Shown: positions 47,331-55,268 of the stretch, one piece after another | Layout of the letters: each line of letters begins with the position of its first letter | Numbering within the stretch: position 1 is the stretch's first letter | Source: Rheinheimera riviphila | GTDB lineage: Bacteria; Pseudomonadota; Gammaproteobacteria; Enterobacterales; Alteromonadaceae | Assembly: GCF_004005945.1 (NCBI RefSeq) | Contig: NZ_SACS01000018.1 | Span: forward strand, 1-64,000 | Direction: 5' to 3' | Length of the DNA: 64,000 nt | Notes under the pieces: model-generated | Seen by the model: the letters and a program-made list of their open reading frames with translations, nothing else | Databases searched by the model: none | Told to the model about the DNA's origin: nothing | Position numbers and translations under genes: made by a program

Positions 47331-47759
47331 TTAATTCATGGATGGGTTTACGACAATTGCGCCGGGTGGAAGACGCTCTGCCAGTTGTTCGCGACACCAC
47401 TGCTCCGCTTCTGCCTGAGTCGCAAACCCTGCCAAATTCATCCCAGTTTTATGCCGGGTGTGCTCAAGGATCTGCCGTTGGATCGATGTCGAACATACAG
47501 AGGCTATCGCCACACAATCATGCTGCAAGCACCACTTATAGCTCGCACCAATCACTTTCATCACCTCAGGCGCCCCCAAGGTTTCTTCATCCAGCACATC
47601 AATGCGTGCCCACGCGCTGCGTTGGCATTGACTGACACTGTGCTGGATCTGCAAAAAACCAGCAGTGACACCTTCCAGATTAAAAGGCCCCCTCACATCG
47701 ATATACAAAAAATCCGCATCCCAACGCAAAAGAAGCTGACCATGAGACTTTAAAGCCAT
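47331..47759 (-). CDS. hypothetical soluble protein
   Basis: A 142-residue soluble protein with a strand-rich start (GQLLLRWDADFLYIDVRGPF) and helix-strand alternation resembling STAS-type folds, but no family was confirmed. Cysteines at CLQHDCVA and CSTS are not in a known motif. A single-gene module of the repeat-bounded region. Confidence 0.55.
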   Translation of the reverse strand: MALKSHGQLLLRWDADFLYIDVRGPFNLEGVTAGFLQIQHSVSQCQRSAWARIDVLDEETLGAPEVMKVIGASYKWCLQHDCVAIASVCSTSIQRQILEHTRHKTGMNLAGFATQAEAEQWCREQLAERLPPGAIVVNPSMN

Positions 47760-48001
47760 AGTGGTGATAGCCGACTGCTAAAAATTGATACTTAAGCAAA
47801 GGCTAGCATAAATCAACGCCGCGTTATGCGACAGGCAGCAGATAAGCCAGTGGTGATTGTGGTGTGTGGGGATTGTTGCTTATTGCCGGGCGTGGGTTCT
47901 CAAATTGTACAATCGCTGCACATTTCCAACGAATTTGCCAAAGCCATTTGCATCTTTACCAAGCTGGCTTTAGTGGCGGTTCGAAATAATGCAGGACAGC
48001 C

Positions 48002-48031
48002 ATAAATTGAACTGCAATACATGTCTGTCCG
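48002..48031. repeat. 29-base direct repeat, left copy, with GTCC end
   Basis: ATAAATTGAACTGCAATACA followed by TGTCTGTCC; a near-identical copy starts at 48446. The pair brackets the lipoprotein gene. GGACAG at 47994 and CTGTCC at 48025 also form an inverted pair around the left copy. Confidence 0.75.
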
Positions 48032-48034
48032 GTT

Positions 48035-48328
48035 TTATCCTCCCGTTTCAACCGGTGCCAGACCATGTTTGCGGTCTTTGGCTTTTTCGATGGCCTCGTT
48101 CAATTCTTTCACCACTGGATCGTTCGGACGATTTGACCCGCCATTTTGGCGTTGTTCAGCGCTGAGTTTTTTCTGCAACTTAGCCCCTGCAACCACATAA
48201 GACGCGGCATCCAGCACGTCGTTGCCGGTATCGAGAGTGACGGCAGTGTGCTTGCCAACGTGATGGACAGTGCAGGCGCTGAAACAAAGTGGGCTTAACA
48301 ACAGGCAGTAGCGGAAAAACGTTTTCAT
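48035..48328 (-). CDS. small lipoprotein, unknown
   Basis: A 97-residue lipoprotein with the lipobox LLSPLCFSACTVHHVG, followed by a short helical mature domain (VLDAASYVVAGAKLQKKLSA, then EQRQNGGSNRPNDPVVKEL). No family recognised. The ATG at 48328 begins the signal; the frame extends to 48397. It is bracketed by the direct repeats at 48002 and 48446. Confidence 0.7.
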   Translation of the reverse strand: MKTFFRYCLLLSPLCFSACTVHHVGKHTAVTLDTGNDVLDAASYVVAGAKLQKKLSAEQRQNGGSNRPNDPVVKELNEAIEKAKDRKHGLAPVETGG

Positions 48329-48445
48329 GGAATGTCCATATTGTAAAAAAACTGAGGCTAACCGCTTAAAAATGAATTTTATCTGAATCGGCAGCATGCC
48401 ATAAGTTTAAGCGCAAGGCGCCAAAGCAATAATTCAGGAGAGGCT

Positions 48446-48496
48446 TAAATTGCACTGCAATACATGGCTGTCCTGTTTATCTGGCAGTCCAAGATT
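48446..48496. repeat. 29-base direct repeat, right copy, plus GTCC units (site g)
   Basis: TTAAATTGCACTGCAATACA, TGGCTGTCCTGTTTATCTGG and CAGTCCAAGATTGCTC follow one another: the right copy of the 29-base repeat merges into two diverged 16-base units. It lies in the 321-base gap 48329-48649, where nothing else was recognised. Confidence 0.75.
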
Positions 48497-48649
48497 GCTC
48501 TATGATTGCTTAACTGGGACGTGGGTTGTATGTTCTAAAAACGAATCGGAGACACCCACCCATTTCTACCCTTTGCACAAAAACCGCTTGTACTTAACAC
48601 ATCGCTGCTTTATTTTTAATCAATAACAACAAGTTGCAGGGAATGGACA

Positions 48650-49369
48650 GTGCTTGAAGTGGAAGAACTGCAAGAAAAAGCCACTCAGGGCCGGACCGAG
48701 CCTTACCTTTGTCGGTTGTCTGACGAGCAGCTTTATTACATCAAAGGCCCACAAGCCACCACCAAAGGCTTAATCAATGAAGCAGTTTGTGCATTTTTAG
48801 GTACGGCTTTTGGCCTGAATGTCCCACCCTATCAAACCGCTTATCTACCGGCGCAGTTACTGAAATATGACGACGCCGCCCGCCGCATACTGGGCGATGG
48901 TGACTCCGTCGTGTTTGCATCAAGACATTTGCCAAGCTTGCTGGAACTGACACCTTCGCTACAGCAAACAATGCCCATCCAGTTCGCTAAAGACTTGTTT
49001 TTGTTTGATTATTGGATCCAAAACGAAGATCGCACCATGAGCCTCACCAGTGGCAACCCGAACTTATTCCTGGATGCTCGAGCCCAAAGTTATGTGGTAG
49101 TCGACCATAATTTGGCATTTGATCCGCAATATGACTTTACCCGGCACGCACCTTTGCATCTAAGCTACCACTACTGGTTTCATCAGCAGCATGATCAACT
49201 CTGGCGTGATTATTACCAGCCTAAGCTAGAGATTGCGCTGCATGGCTTTGCCCAGTATGCTGCCAGTCTGCCGCAAGAATGGCTGTTGGTAGAGCCTGAT
49301 TATCTGGCTCAGATCACCGCCACTTTGGCACTATTCAGAACAGACAAATTTTGGGAGGCTCTGATATGA
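48650..49369 (+). CDS. HipA-like kinase-fold protein
   Basis: A 239-residue protein with the compact HipA/kinase features: a glycine-poor N-lobe (LYYIKGPQATTKGLINEAVC), catalytic loop FDYWIQNEDRTMS (N125, D127), a metal-binding Asn near NPNLF (N138) and VVDHNLAFD (D152) in the DFG position. It starts at GTG with a GGGA site upstream. Its stop overlaps the ATG of the DUF3037 gene, so the two form a unit; such HipA-like/DUF3037 pairs recur in genomes. Toxin or kinase activity is inferred, not shown. Confidence 0.75.
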   Translation: MLEVEELQEKATQGRTEPYLCRLSDEQLYYIKGPQATTKGLINEAVCAFLGTAFGLNVPPYQTAYLPAQLLKYDDAARRILGDGDSVVFASRHLPSLLELTPSLQQTMPIQFAKDLFLFDYWIQNEDRTMSLTSGNPNLFLDARAQSYVVVDHNLAFDPQYDFTRHAPLHLSYHYWFHQQHDQLWRDYYQPKLEIALHGFAQYAASLPQEWLLVEPDYLAQITATLALFRTDKFWEALI

Positions 49370-50205
49370 AAACTTTGTATCAGTACGCAATAGTCAGGTT
49401 TTTACCTCATGCACAGACGGGCGAATTCGCCAACGTCGGCATTGTGCTATGCGCCCCCGATCAAGCTGTATTTGAATTCCGGCTGGCACCCGCCCGCTTT
49501 GCCCGCGTCACGGATTTTTTTGAAGATGTCGACGGCAAGTTATACAAAACCACCATCAACACAGTGCAAACCGAGTTAACCCGCCTCAGAGACTATGCCG
49601 CCACAGTGTTGCCCAAAGAGTTGGTCGCCGTGATGCAGGAATTAGTACGGCCACGGGAAACGTTGGTGCGTTATTCAGACCTTCGCACTGTGCTGGTGGA
49701 TAAAAAACCTGCGGCCATTGCCGACCAGTTATTTGAACAACTGGTCCACCGTACTTTTTTAACAGAAGCCTATCAGGAACAGCTGATGGTGCGCGCCATT
49801 CGGGCACAGCTGAAAACAGAAAAGCTGACCCATTTTAAACAGCAGCCGCTGGTCGGTCGTTTTGAAGAGATCACCTTGCCACTGGTCGCTAAAACCAACG
49901 ACACCTTTGTGATCCGCCCGCTGGCCTTCCAGCAACAAAACGCCACCAAAATGATGGACCACGCCCAAACCTGGCTCGGTCGCTTCGCCCGTTTGGCGCA
50001 AAATGACGTGCTGAAAAAACAAAATATCCTGCTGCCGCTGCAAGGCCCAACCAATACCAACCCAAAACTCATCGGCGCATTTTTTGAGGTCAGCCGCGAG
50101 TTCGACCAGTTAGGTTTTTATACCATCCCACACCATGACACCAAAGCCATTAGCACCTTTGCTAAACAGGCTTTAGTGGCAGATGGGTTTGCGCTTCAGC
50201 ATTAA
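49366..50205 (+). CDS. DUF3037-family protein
   Basis: A 279-residue protein with the DUF3037 opening (TLYQYAIVRFLPHAQTGEFA, then NVGIVLCAPDQAVFEFRLAP). The ATG at 49366 overlaps the preceding HipA-like stop (ATGA). Function unknown; the linkage suggests a partner or antidote of the HipA-like kinase. Confidence 0.82.
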   Translation: MKTLYQYAIVRFLPHAQTGEFANVGIVLCAPDQAVFEFRLAPARFARVTDFFEDVDGKLYKTTINTVQTELTRLRDYAATVLPKELVAVMQELVRPRETLVRYSDLRTVLVDKKPAAIADQLFEQLVHRTFLTEAYQEQLMVRAIRAQLKTEKLTHFKQQPLVGRFEEITLPLVAKTNDTFVIRPLAFQQQNATKMMDHAQTWLGRFARLAQNDVLKKQNILLPLQGPTNTNPKLIGAFFEVSREFDQLGFYTIPHHDTKAISTFAKQALVADGFALQH

Positions 50206-50221
50206 TTCTATGTTGATGGTT

Positions 50222-50282
50222 TAGTCCCGAAAAATAGTTTGTCTTTTTACAAAAGCTGTTTTAGTTTGGTTAAATCATCGAC
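50222..50282 (-). other. decayed coding remnant shared with 34.4 kb
   Basis: Read on the minus strand it gives TKLKQLL, a stop codon, then KDKLFFGTK, similar to the remnant near 34405. Probably the tail of a lost gene between the DUF3037 and HEPN genes. Confidence 0.35.
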
Positions 50283-50342
50283 ACTCATTATTGACACGCT
50301 GCGTTATGGACTTTTCACCGCAGTATGGCCAGCAGGGATTTT

Positions 50343-50873
50343 ATGGCGTCACAATCTTACCAATTATTTCAAACCGCCATTGCTGATGCTGAAAAGTTAA
50401 TCAGCATCTTTGATCAGCTGCCAAACCAAGAATCACGCCAACAAAACGAAGTGTTAAAACGCGCCGCCCTGGTGATGACTCTCACGGCCTGGGAAAGTTA
50501 TATCGAAGCGTTTTTACTGGAACAACTCACTAAAAAAATCAGTGGTATTAAAGGCAGTTTCGCCGGGGACTTTATTCAGAAAAAACTCGATATTGAAATT
50601 GGCAGGCTACATAACCCCAGATCCGACAAAGTAAAACAACTGTCCCAAGAGTTTTTGCAATACGACCTTACCGAGCAATGGCGTTGGGCAAATACCGAGC
50701 CCGAGCAAGCCCGCACACAACTGAACCAATGGCTAAATAAACGCGGCGATGCTGTGCATAAAGCATGCGCCAGCGATGACCCGAAAAAACCACATTTGGT
50801 GAAACGGGACGATTTGGATAAAGCGGTTAGGTTTTTTAAAGAATTGGTTAGGGTTACGGATGGGGTTTTGTGA
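50343..50873 (+). CDS. HEPN-domain protein (RiboL-PSP-HEPN-like)
   Basis: A 176-residue all-helical protein. The helix AALVMTLTAWESYIEAFLLE and the late motif NKRGDAVHKA (R134, H139: RX4H) fit the HEPN superfamily RNase group, in particular the RiboL-PSP-HEPN type. The ATG at 50343 has an AGGGA site. No nucleotidyltransferase partner adjoins it; the next gene, 150 bases away on the same strand, is an AT-rich P-loop ATPase. RNase activity is inferred from the motif. Confidence 0.72.
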   Translation: MASQSYQLFQTAIADAEKLISIFDQLPNQESRQQNEVLKRAALVMTLTAWESYIEAFLLEQLTKKISGIKGSFAGDFIQKKLDIEIGRLHNPRSDKVKQLSQEFLQYDLTEQWRWANTEPEQARTQLNQWLNKRGDAVHKACASDDPKKPHLVKRDDLDKAVRFFKELVRVTDGVL

Positions 50874-50888
50874 GCTGGTAACAGGCAA

Positions 50889-50955
50889 AATTCAAGACCT
50901 GCCCCCGAACTTCAATCAATTCAAGTTGCGATAAATTTGGTGGGAGGCTTGAATT
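50889..50955 (+). promoter_or_regulatory. spaced AATTCAAG octamers upstream of ATPase gene
   Basis: AATTCAAG occurs at 50889 and 50918, and its complement CTTGAATT at 50948, at spacings of 29 and 30 bases, in the 151-base gap before the ATPase gene. An AT-rich promoter-like stretch follows. Operator function is inferred. Confidence 0.5.
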
Positions 50956-51024
50956 AAGCGACAATATTTAATACACCAGTTATTATTTTAATTTGGGTGT
51001 TCTGGCAAAATAATTTAATTATTT

Positions 51025-53142
51025 ATGGAGACAACTTTGATTACAAATAGGAATAAATTGTCAGATACGTTTCTATCAATGACAGATTCTTTAAGCAAAT
51101 ATAGACGTGCAGATCTCAAAGACGAGGATGGGAAAAACCTTATTGAAGATCTTTATGTCGACCCCTTAGAAAACAATTTAATCCTTAAATCAATGCTAAA
51201 AGACAATACTACACTTCTGATGGGTAGAAAAGGGACAGGTAAGTCCACTATAATAAATCGATTTCAACACGAGGTGAGAAAATCCGATAAAAAACTATCA
51301 TTATATATTGATGTCAAAGCACTTTTTGAGCAGTCAAAAAAATCATATTTCACCCTAAACACCGTTGATATAGGACTATCACCAGAAGACTCAGATCGTT
51401 TGAGTCTATATGTCTACTTTATTGAAAAAATAATAGATGAGATAAAAAATGAGATAAATGTATGTGTATTTAAATCAGCGTTTGAAAAGATTTTCAAAAA
51501 ATCTGGAATAACAGAAAAAAAATTCCATGAGCGATTAAATCAGTTATTTACTTCTGTTAAAATGCCATACTTTGTAGATCTAACAGCATCGAATCACATT
51601 ACAAAACATGAAGAAGATAAAGTATCAAAAAACAAAGATTCATCTATTCAATTTGAATTAGGCGCTTCGAAATTATCCTTAAGCGGAGGAACTAAGGAAT
51701 CATCACAAAATGAATCACTAGAGTCTAAACAGTTCACACGTGTGTTAGGAAGGTTTTTCGACATTATTGGATTCATGAACAACTTAAAAAATCTGCTTAG
51801 AGAAATACCAATAGAAACTGTTTTCATATGCCTAGATGATATGTCAGAGATTGACAAAGACTCTATGGAAGTATTCACAGATTTTATCATCGGCCCGTTA
51901 AACAATCTTTCAGATGAATTTTTCAAATTTAAAATTTCTTTATATCCTGGCAGAGACTATCTTCCTTCCATTGACAGACAAAAGGTCAAAACGCATTGCC
52001 TCGATTACTATGATTTATATTCAGCTGGCAGTGTTGATAAAGTAGAAGACTCTGCAATAAAATACACTAAAAGACTATTAGAGGCGAGATTTAACTATTA
52101 TTTCAAAGGGATAGATCTAAATAACTTTTTTGATTTAAACCAAGTTGAATCAATAGAAGAATACTATAAGTTGCTATTTCAGATAAGTGCCAACGTGCCG
52201 AGAATAATTGGTAAAGTCCTTGAAATATCTTTACAAAAAACCAATGGATTCGAAAAGAAAATAAACAGGAATATACTTCAAGAGTCTGCTCGCCAACATT
52301 ATAAAAATGACATAGAGTTCGTTCTAACAAAAAGCGAATATATTGAATACAAGAGCTACAATGAGACATTCGAAAAATTTCACCTTTTGGATCTTTTAAA
52401 AAAATTAATATCAAAAGCTATTAGTAACAAAAAGCACATTGGTAGTTCATCAGCTAAAATTTTCTCTCAATACACATCCAACACAGCACCTTCAAATTAT
52501 CTTTATGTCGCTGAAGATTTAGAAGACATCCTTAAGACACTCGAGTTTAATTTCTTCATGACCAAATTCTCCCAACAAAAAGACAAAGATGGAGAAAGTA
52601 TTAGTATTTTTTCTTTGAATTATGGGTTATGTGTTGAAAACAACATTATTTTTGATGAAAAAAGCGATCGAAAATTCCGTATTGAACGAGTATTTGATGT
52701 AAATAAGATAGTCGCTGACTGGATGCGAGGTTCGCAGGAGTTATGCTGCCTGAGCTGCGGTGAACTGTATGACATAACTAAAAAAGAAGTTTTCATTGAC
52801 CACAAGATACCATGTTTAAAGTGTCAAGGAGTAGTTACCCTAAGATCGATAATAGACGAAGACCAGAAAATCAAGATCGAAAGAAATATAAGAATCCCAA
52901 TGAAAGAATTCGAGATACTAAACGTTTTAAAATATAAAAATTCGTTAACCGCCACTGAGTTAGGAGATGAACTAGACCGAAAATATCAGTCTATTAACCA
53001 CAGCATTGGGAACAACAGCAAAATAAGTCATTACGAGTTTATTGAACGAAAAGAAATATCTAAGAAACCATATTTTTCACTATCTACAAAAGGTGAAGCA
53101 TACTTAAATGGTCAAGATATAGATCCTTCCAAAATTAATTAG
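51025..53142 (+). CDS. AT-rich P-loop ATPase with zinc ribbon and likely winged helix
   Basis: A 705-residue protein whose base composition is visibly AT-richer than all neighbours, a sign of transfer. Walker A is LLMGRKGTGKSTII (G67 to S74), Walker B is ETVFICLDDMSEID near 270. A charged insertion (about 190-225) separates them. A CxxC...CxxC zinc ribbon (CCLSCGELYD, IPCLKCQG) lies near 573-605, followed by a likely winged helix (FEILNVLKYKNSLTATELGD). The layout resembles the Sll1717-type P-loop ATPases, some of which occur in defence islands. The start is uncertain: ATG 51025, or TTG 51037, which has GGAGA upstream. Confidence 0.7.
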   Translation: METTLITNRNKLSDTFLSMTDSLSKYRRADLKDEDGKNLIEDLYVDPLENNLILKSMLKDNTTLLMGRKGTGKSTIINRFQHEVRKSDKKLSLYIDVKALFEQSKKSYFTLNTVDIGLSPEDSDRLSLYVYFIEKIIDEIKNEINVCVFKSAFEKIFKKSGITEKKFHERLNQLFTSVKMPYFVDLTASNHITKHEEDKVSKNKDSSIQFELGASKLSLSGGTKESSQNESLESKQFTRVLGRFFDIIGFMNNLKNLLREIPIETVFICLDDMSEIDKDSMEVFTDFIIGPLNNLSDEFFKFKISLYPGRDYLPSIDRQKVKTHCLDYYDLYSAGSVDKVEDSAIKYTKRLLEARFNYYFKGIDLNNFFDLNQVESIEEYYKLLFQISANVPRIIGKVLEISLQKTNGFEKKINRNILQESARQHYKNDIEFVLTKSEYIEYKSYNETFEKFHLLDLLKKLISKAISNKKHIGSSSAKIFSQYTSNTAPSNYLYVAEDLEDILKTLEFNFFMTKFSQQKDKDGESISIFSLNYGLCVENNIIFDEKSDRKFRIERVFDVNKIVADWMRGSQELCCLSCGELYDITKKEVFIDHKIPCLKCQGVVTLRSIIDEDQKIKIERNIRIPMKEFEILNVLKYKNSLTATELGDELDRKYQSINHSIGNNSKISHYEFIERKEISKKPYFSLSTKGEAYLNGQDIDPSKIN

Positions 53143-53255
53143 ATAATTAATATTTTATTTGTATTTTCAATACAATATTCTGGACAAAAATTAAGGGAAA
53201 ACCTGCGGGGCATTTTTTGAAATTTGCCGACAAGAATAGTCGAATAAAACCAACT

Positions 53256-53333
53256 ACCGGCAACAGCGGAGTGAGCATTCAAAAGTGAGCGCGGGAGGCG
53301 CGAACGGGCGAACGCAGTTGTTGCCGGTTTTTG
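53256..53333 (+). other. long-loop hairpin, possible RNA or terminator
   Basis: A 10-base inverted repeat ACCGGCAACA/TGTTGCCGGT (53256-53265 and 53319-53328) encloses 53 GC-rich bases and is followed by TTTTT. It lies in the 282-base gap after the ATPase gene. It could be an attenuating hairpin, a small RNA end or a mobile-element end; nothing recognisable matches it. Confidence 0.4.
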
Positions 53334-53425
53334 GTTTCGTGCCGTTCAGTCTTTCTGCACGCACAACAGTGATTGGTTGAGCAGCGACCAGCAACGACAC
53401 TCAACCAACACCGCCAACATCAAGA

Positions 53426-53873
53426 CATCAAAAACGTCCGATAAGCCCTATTCCCACTCACCAACCCCAAAGCCTCCAAATGCCCTTCAATCTCAGCCGG
53501 ATCAGCAATCTCAAACCCTGCCAACACATCGCCAGTGGCAGCACCATGGTTGCGGTAATGGAACAAGGTGATATTCCACTTTTCGCCCAAAGTATTGAGG
53601 AAGTTCATCAGTGCGCCGGGATATTCCGGGAAGTTAAATTGGTAGACCTGCTCTTGCACTAAACGTGGTGGCATGCCGCCGATCATGTAGCGGACGTGCA
53701 GTTTGGCGAGTTCGTCGTCGGAAAGATCCTGGAAGTCGTAACCGGCGTCGAGGAGTGGCTGGGTGACTTGTTTTAGCTCTTCCGCGCCGCTGGGTAATTA
53801 AACTCAGTCATGGCGCGGCGGCCGAGAGTTTCGCAGAAGCGGCGGAAACTGCCTTTTTCTTCTGGAATGGCCA
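53426..53873 (-). pseudogene. broken duplicate of the ilvA 3' end
   Basis: A roughly 450-base copy of the ilvA C-terminal region (intact at 55276-55785). It lacks about 12 bases encoding YPYQ near the end, has an internal deletion of about 50 bases near 53798, and shows an in-frame stop upstream of that. Only 88 codons (53420-53686) remain open. Many silent differences from the intact copy suggest divergence or origin from another strain. Confidence 0.9.
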
Positions 53874-53917
53874 CGCCCTACACCAGGGCGGAGCTGAGAG
53901 CCATTGGTCTTAGGCCG

Positions 53918-55186
53918 CTACTCGGCGGCATAAAAGGCGTTCACGGCGCTGGTCGCAGCTTTCACCATGTCGCGTTCGGCCTTGGACAGCAGCGGGTTCC
54001 ACACGTCGAAGATCAGCACCACCCGCAACAGGTCACTATCGTTACGGGCCTCATGTTCGATGGTGTCATCGAACACCAGCACCTTGCCCTCCTGCCACCG
54101 CCGTTGCTCAAACCCGACCCGGTACAGGCATTTTTCCGGGATGATCAGCGGTAAATGCACTACCAGCCGGGCATTGGTCTCGCCAGTGTGTGGCGGAATG
54201 GCCGTATGCGGCGACAAAACCGAAAACATGGCGTTGGGGCACAAGCCGCCAATATCCGCCATCTCCACCGCTTGTAAGGCGGCGGCCGTCGCCGGACACC
54301 GGGCCAGATTGGCAGTATCCGGTACCCCCGCCCGCCATAAGGAATAACTGGCCCAGCGCGTCGACTGGTTCAGTTCCTGCCATTGGTTCACCGGCTGACC
54401 GTCGCGATAGTTGATATAGGGCGTAAAGTCGGCCCCATGGTCGCTCAAAACCCGCATCATTTCCGCGCGGATATCGTCCGTGCGGGCCTCTAAATCGGCA
54501 ACCCACGGAAACAGCTCGGTATTATAAAAAGGGATGGCCGGCAGGCGCGGGACATGCAGCTGATTGCACACCGAGTGATAAGGTGCAGTCTTGCCCGACA
54601 GGATCGACACAGCCTCGTCCCAGCGCTCCAAAACCGACGCCTCTAACGCGGCGCGGGTGCTGCCCAAGGCGCCCTGCAAGTGAGCCGTCAGCTCCTGCAT
54701 GTGATCGTAAACCACCTGGCGCGCCTCCGCCAACGGGGTTTTCAGCCATTCCGGGCACTCGCTGGGGAGTGGCGCGATCTTGATGGCATTGCGAAACATC
54801 GACGCCGCTGCGCGTTTTTTGCCCTGGCTATACAATATTTGGCCCTGGCCCAACAAGGCCGGCATGAAATAGGGGTCGATCGCCAGCGCCTGTTGCAAAG
54901 TATCCCATTGGCCTTGCACATCGCCCGTCTGCGCCCGGGCATTTGCCAGATGTAACAGCACCATCGGTTCCGTCGGCGCGGCCTGATGGGCGGATTGCAA
55001 CAGCCCCACCGCAGTCGCTACATCGCCATTGGTCATGGCGATGATGCCCAGATTGAACAGTGCCTCAACATGAGTGGGCTTCAGACGGAGAACCTCAGTC
55101 CAAAGCTGATAGGCCTCCCGCACGCGCGCTTGCGCCGTGGCTTGCTTGGCACGCGCCAACAGATCCTGAAATGACTGACCCAACAA
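53918..55186 (-). CDS. TPR-aspartyl/asparaginyl beta-hydroxylase-family protein
   Basis: A 422-residue protein with N-terminal TPR repeats (about 1-130: EALFNLGIIAMTNGDVATA, MVLLHLANARAQTGDVQG) and a C-terminal aspartyl/asparaginyl beta-hydroxylase domain. The motif HTGETNARLVVHLPLI holds the first iron-binding His; VLVFDDTIEHEARND holds the second. It should be an Fe(II)/2-oxoglutarate dioxygenase acting on a protein or peptide. The gene is richer in GC than its neighbours and sits between the intact ilvA and a broken ilvA tail, so it was probably acquired, perhaps from an alphaproteobacterium. Confidence 0.85.
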   Translation of the reverse strand: MLGQSFQDLLARAKQATAQARVREAYQLWTEVLRLKPTHVEALFNLGIIAMTNGDVATAVGLLQSAHQAAPTEPMVLLHLANARAQTGDVQGQWDTLQQALAIDPYFMPALLGQGQILYSQGKKRAAASMFRNAIKIAPLPSECPEWLKTPLAEARQVVYDHMQELTAHLQGALGSTRAALEASVLERWDEAVSILSGKTAPYHSVCNQLHVPRLPAIPFYNTELFPWVADLEARTDDIRAEMMRVLSDHGADFTPYINYRDGQPVNQWQELNQSTRWASYSLWRAGVPDTANLARCPATAAALQAVEMADIGGLCPNAMFSVLSPHTAIPPHTGETNARLVVHLPLIIPEKCLYRVGFEQRRWQEGKVLVFDDTIEHEARNDSDLLRVVLIFDVWNPLLSKAERDMVKAATSAVNAFYAAE

Positions 55187-55268
55187 CTGAACTCTCCCTT
55201 ATCCGTACCTCGACGATACCGCAGCATACCTGAGGTGATGGTCCAACGAAATAGGATAGGAAGTATAA

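Noticed and set aside
41033-48496. Classical integron attC array
   Set aside because: No RYYYAAC/GTTRRRY core pairs with the usual hairpin were found at the repeat loci, one gene is reversed, and no integrase is present. Kept only as a cassette-like array.
51025-53142. Transposition or restriction ATPase
   Set aside because: No DDE, endonuclease or methyltransferase motif occurs in the protein or its neighbours, so only the P-loop ATPase call is supported.
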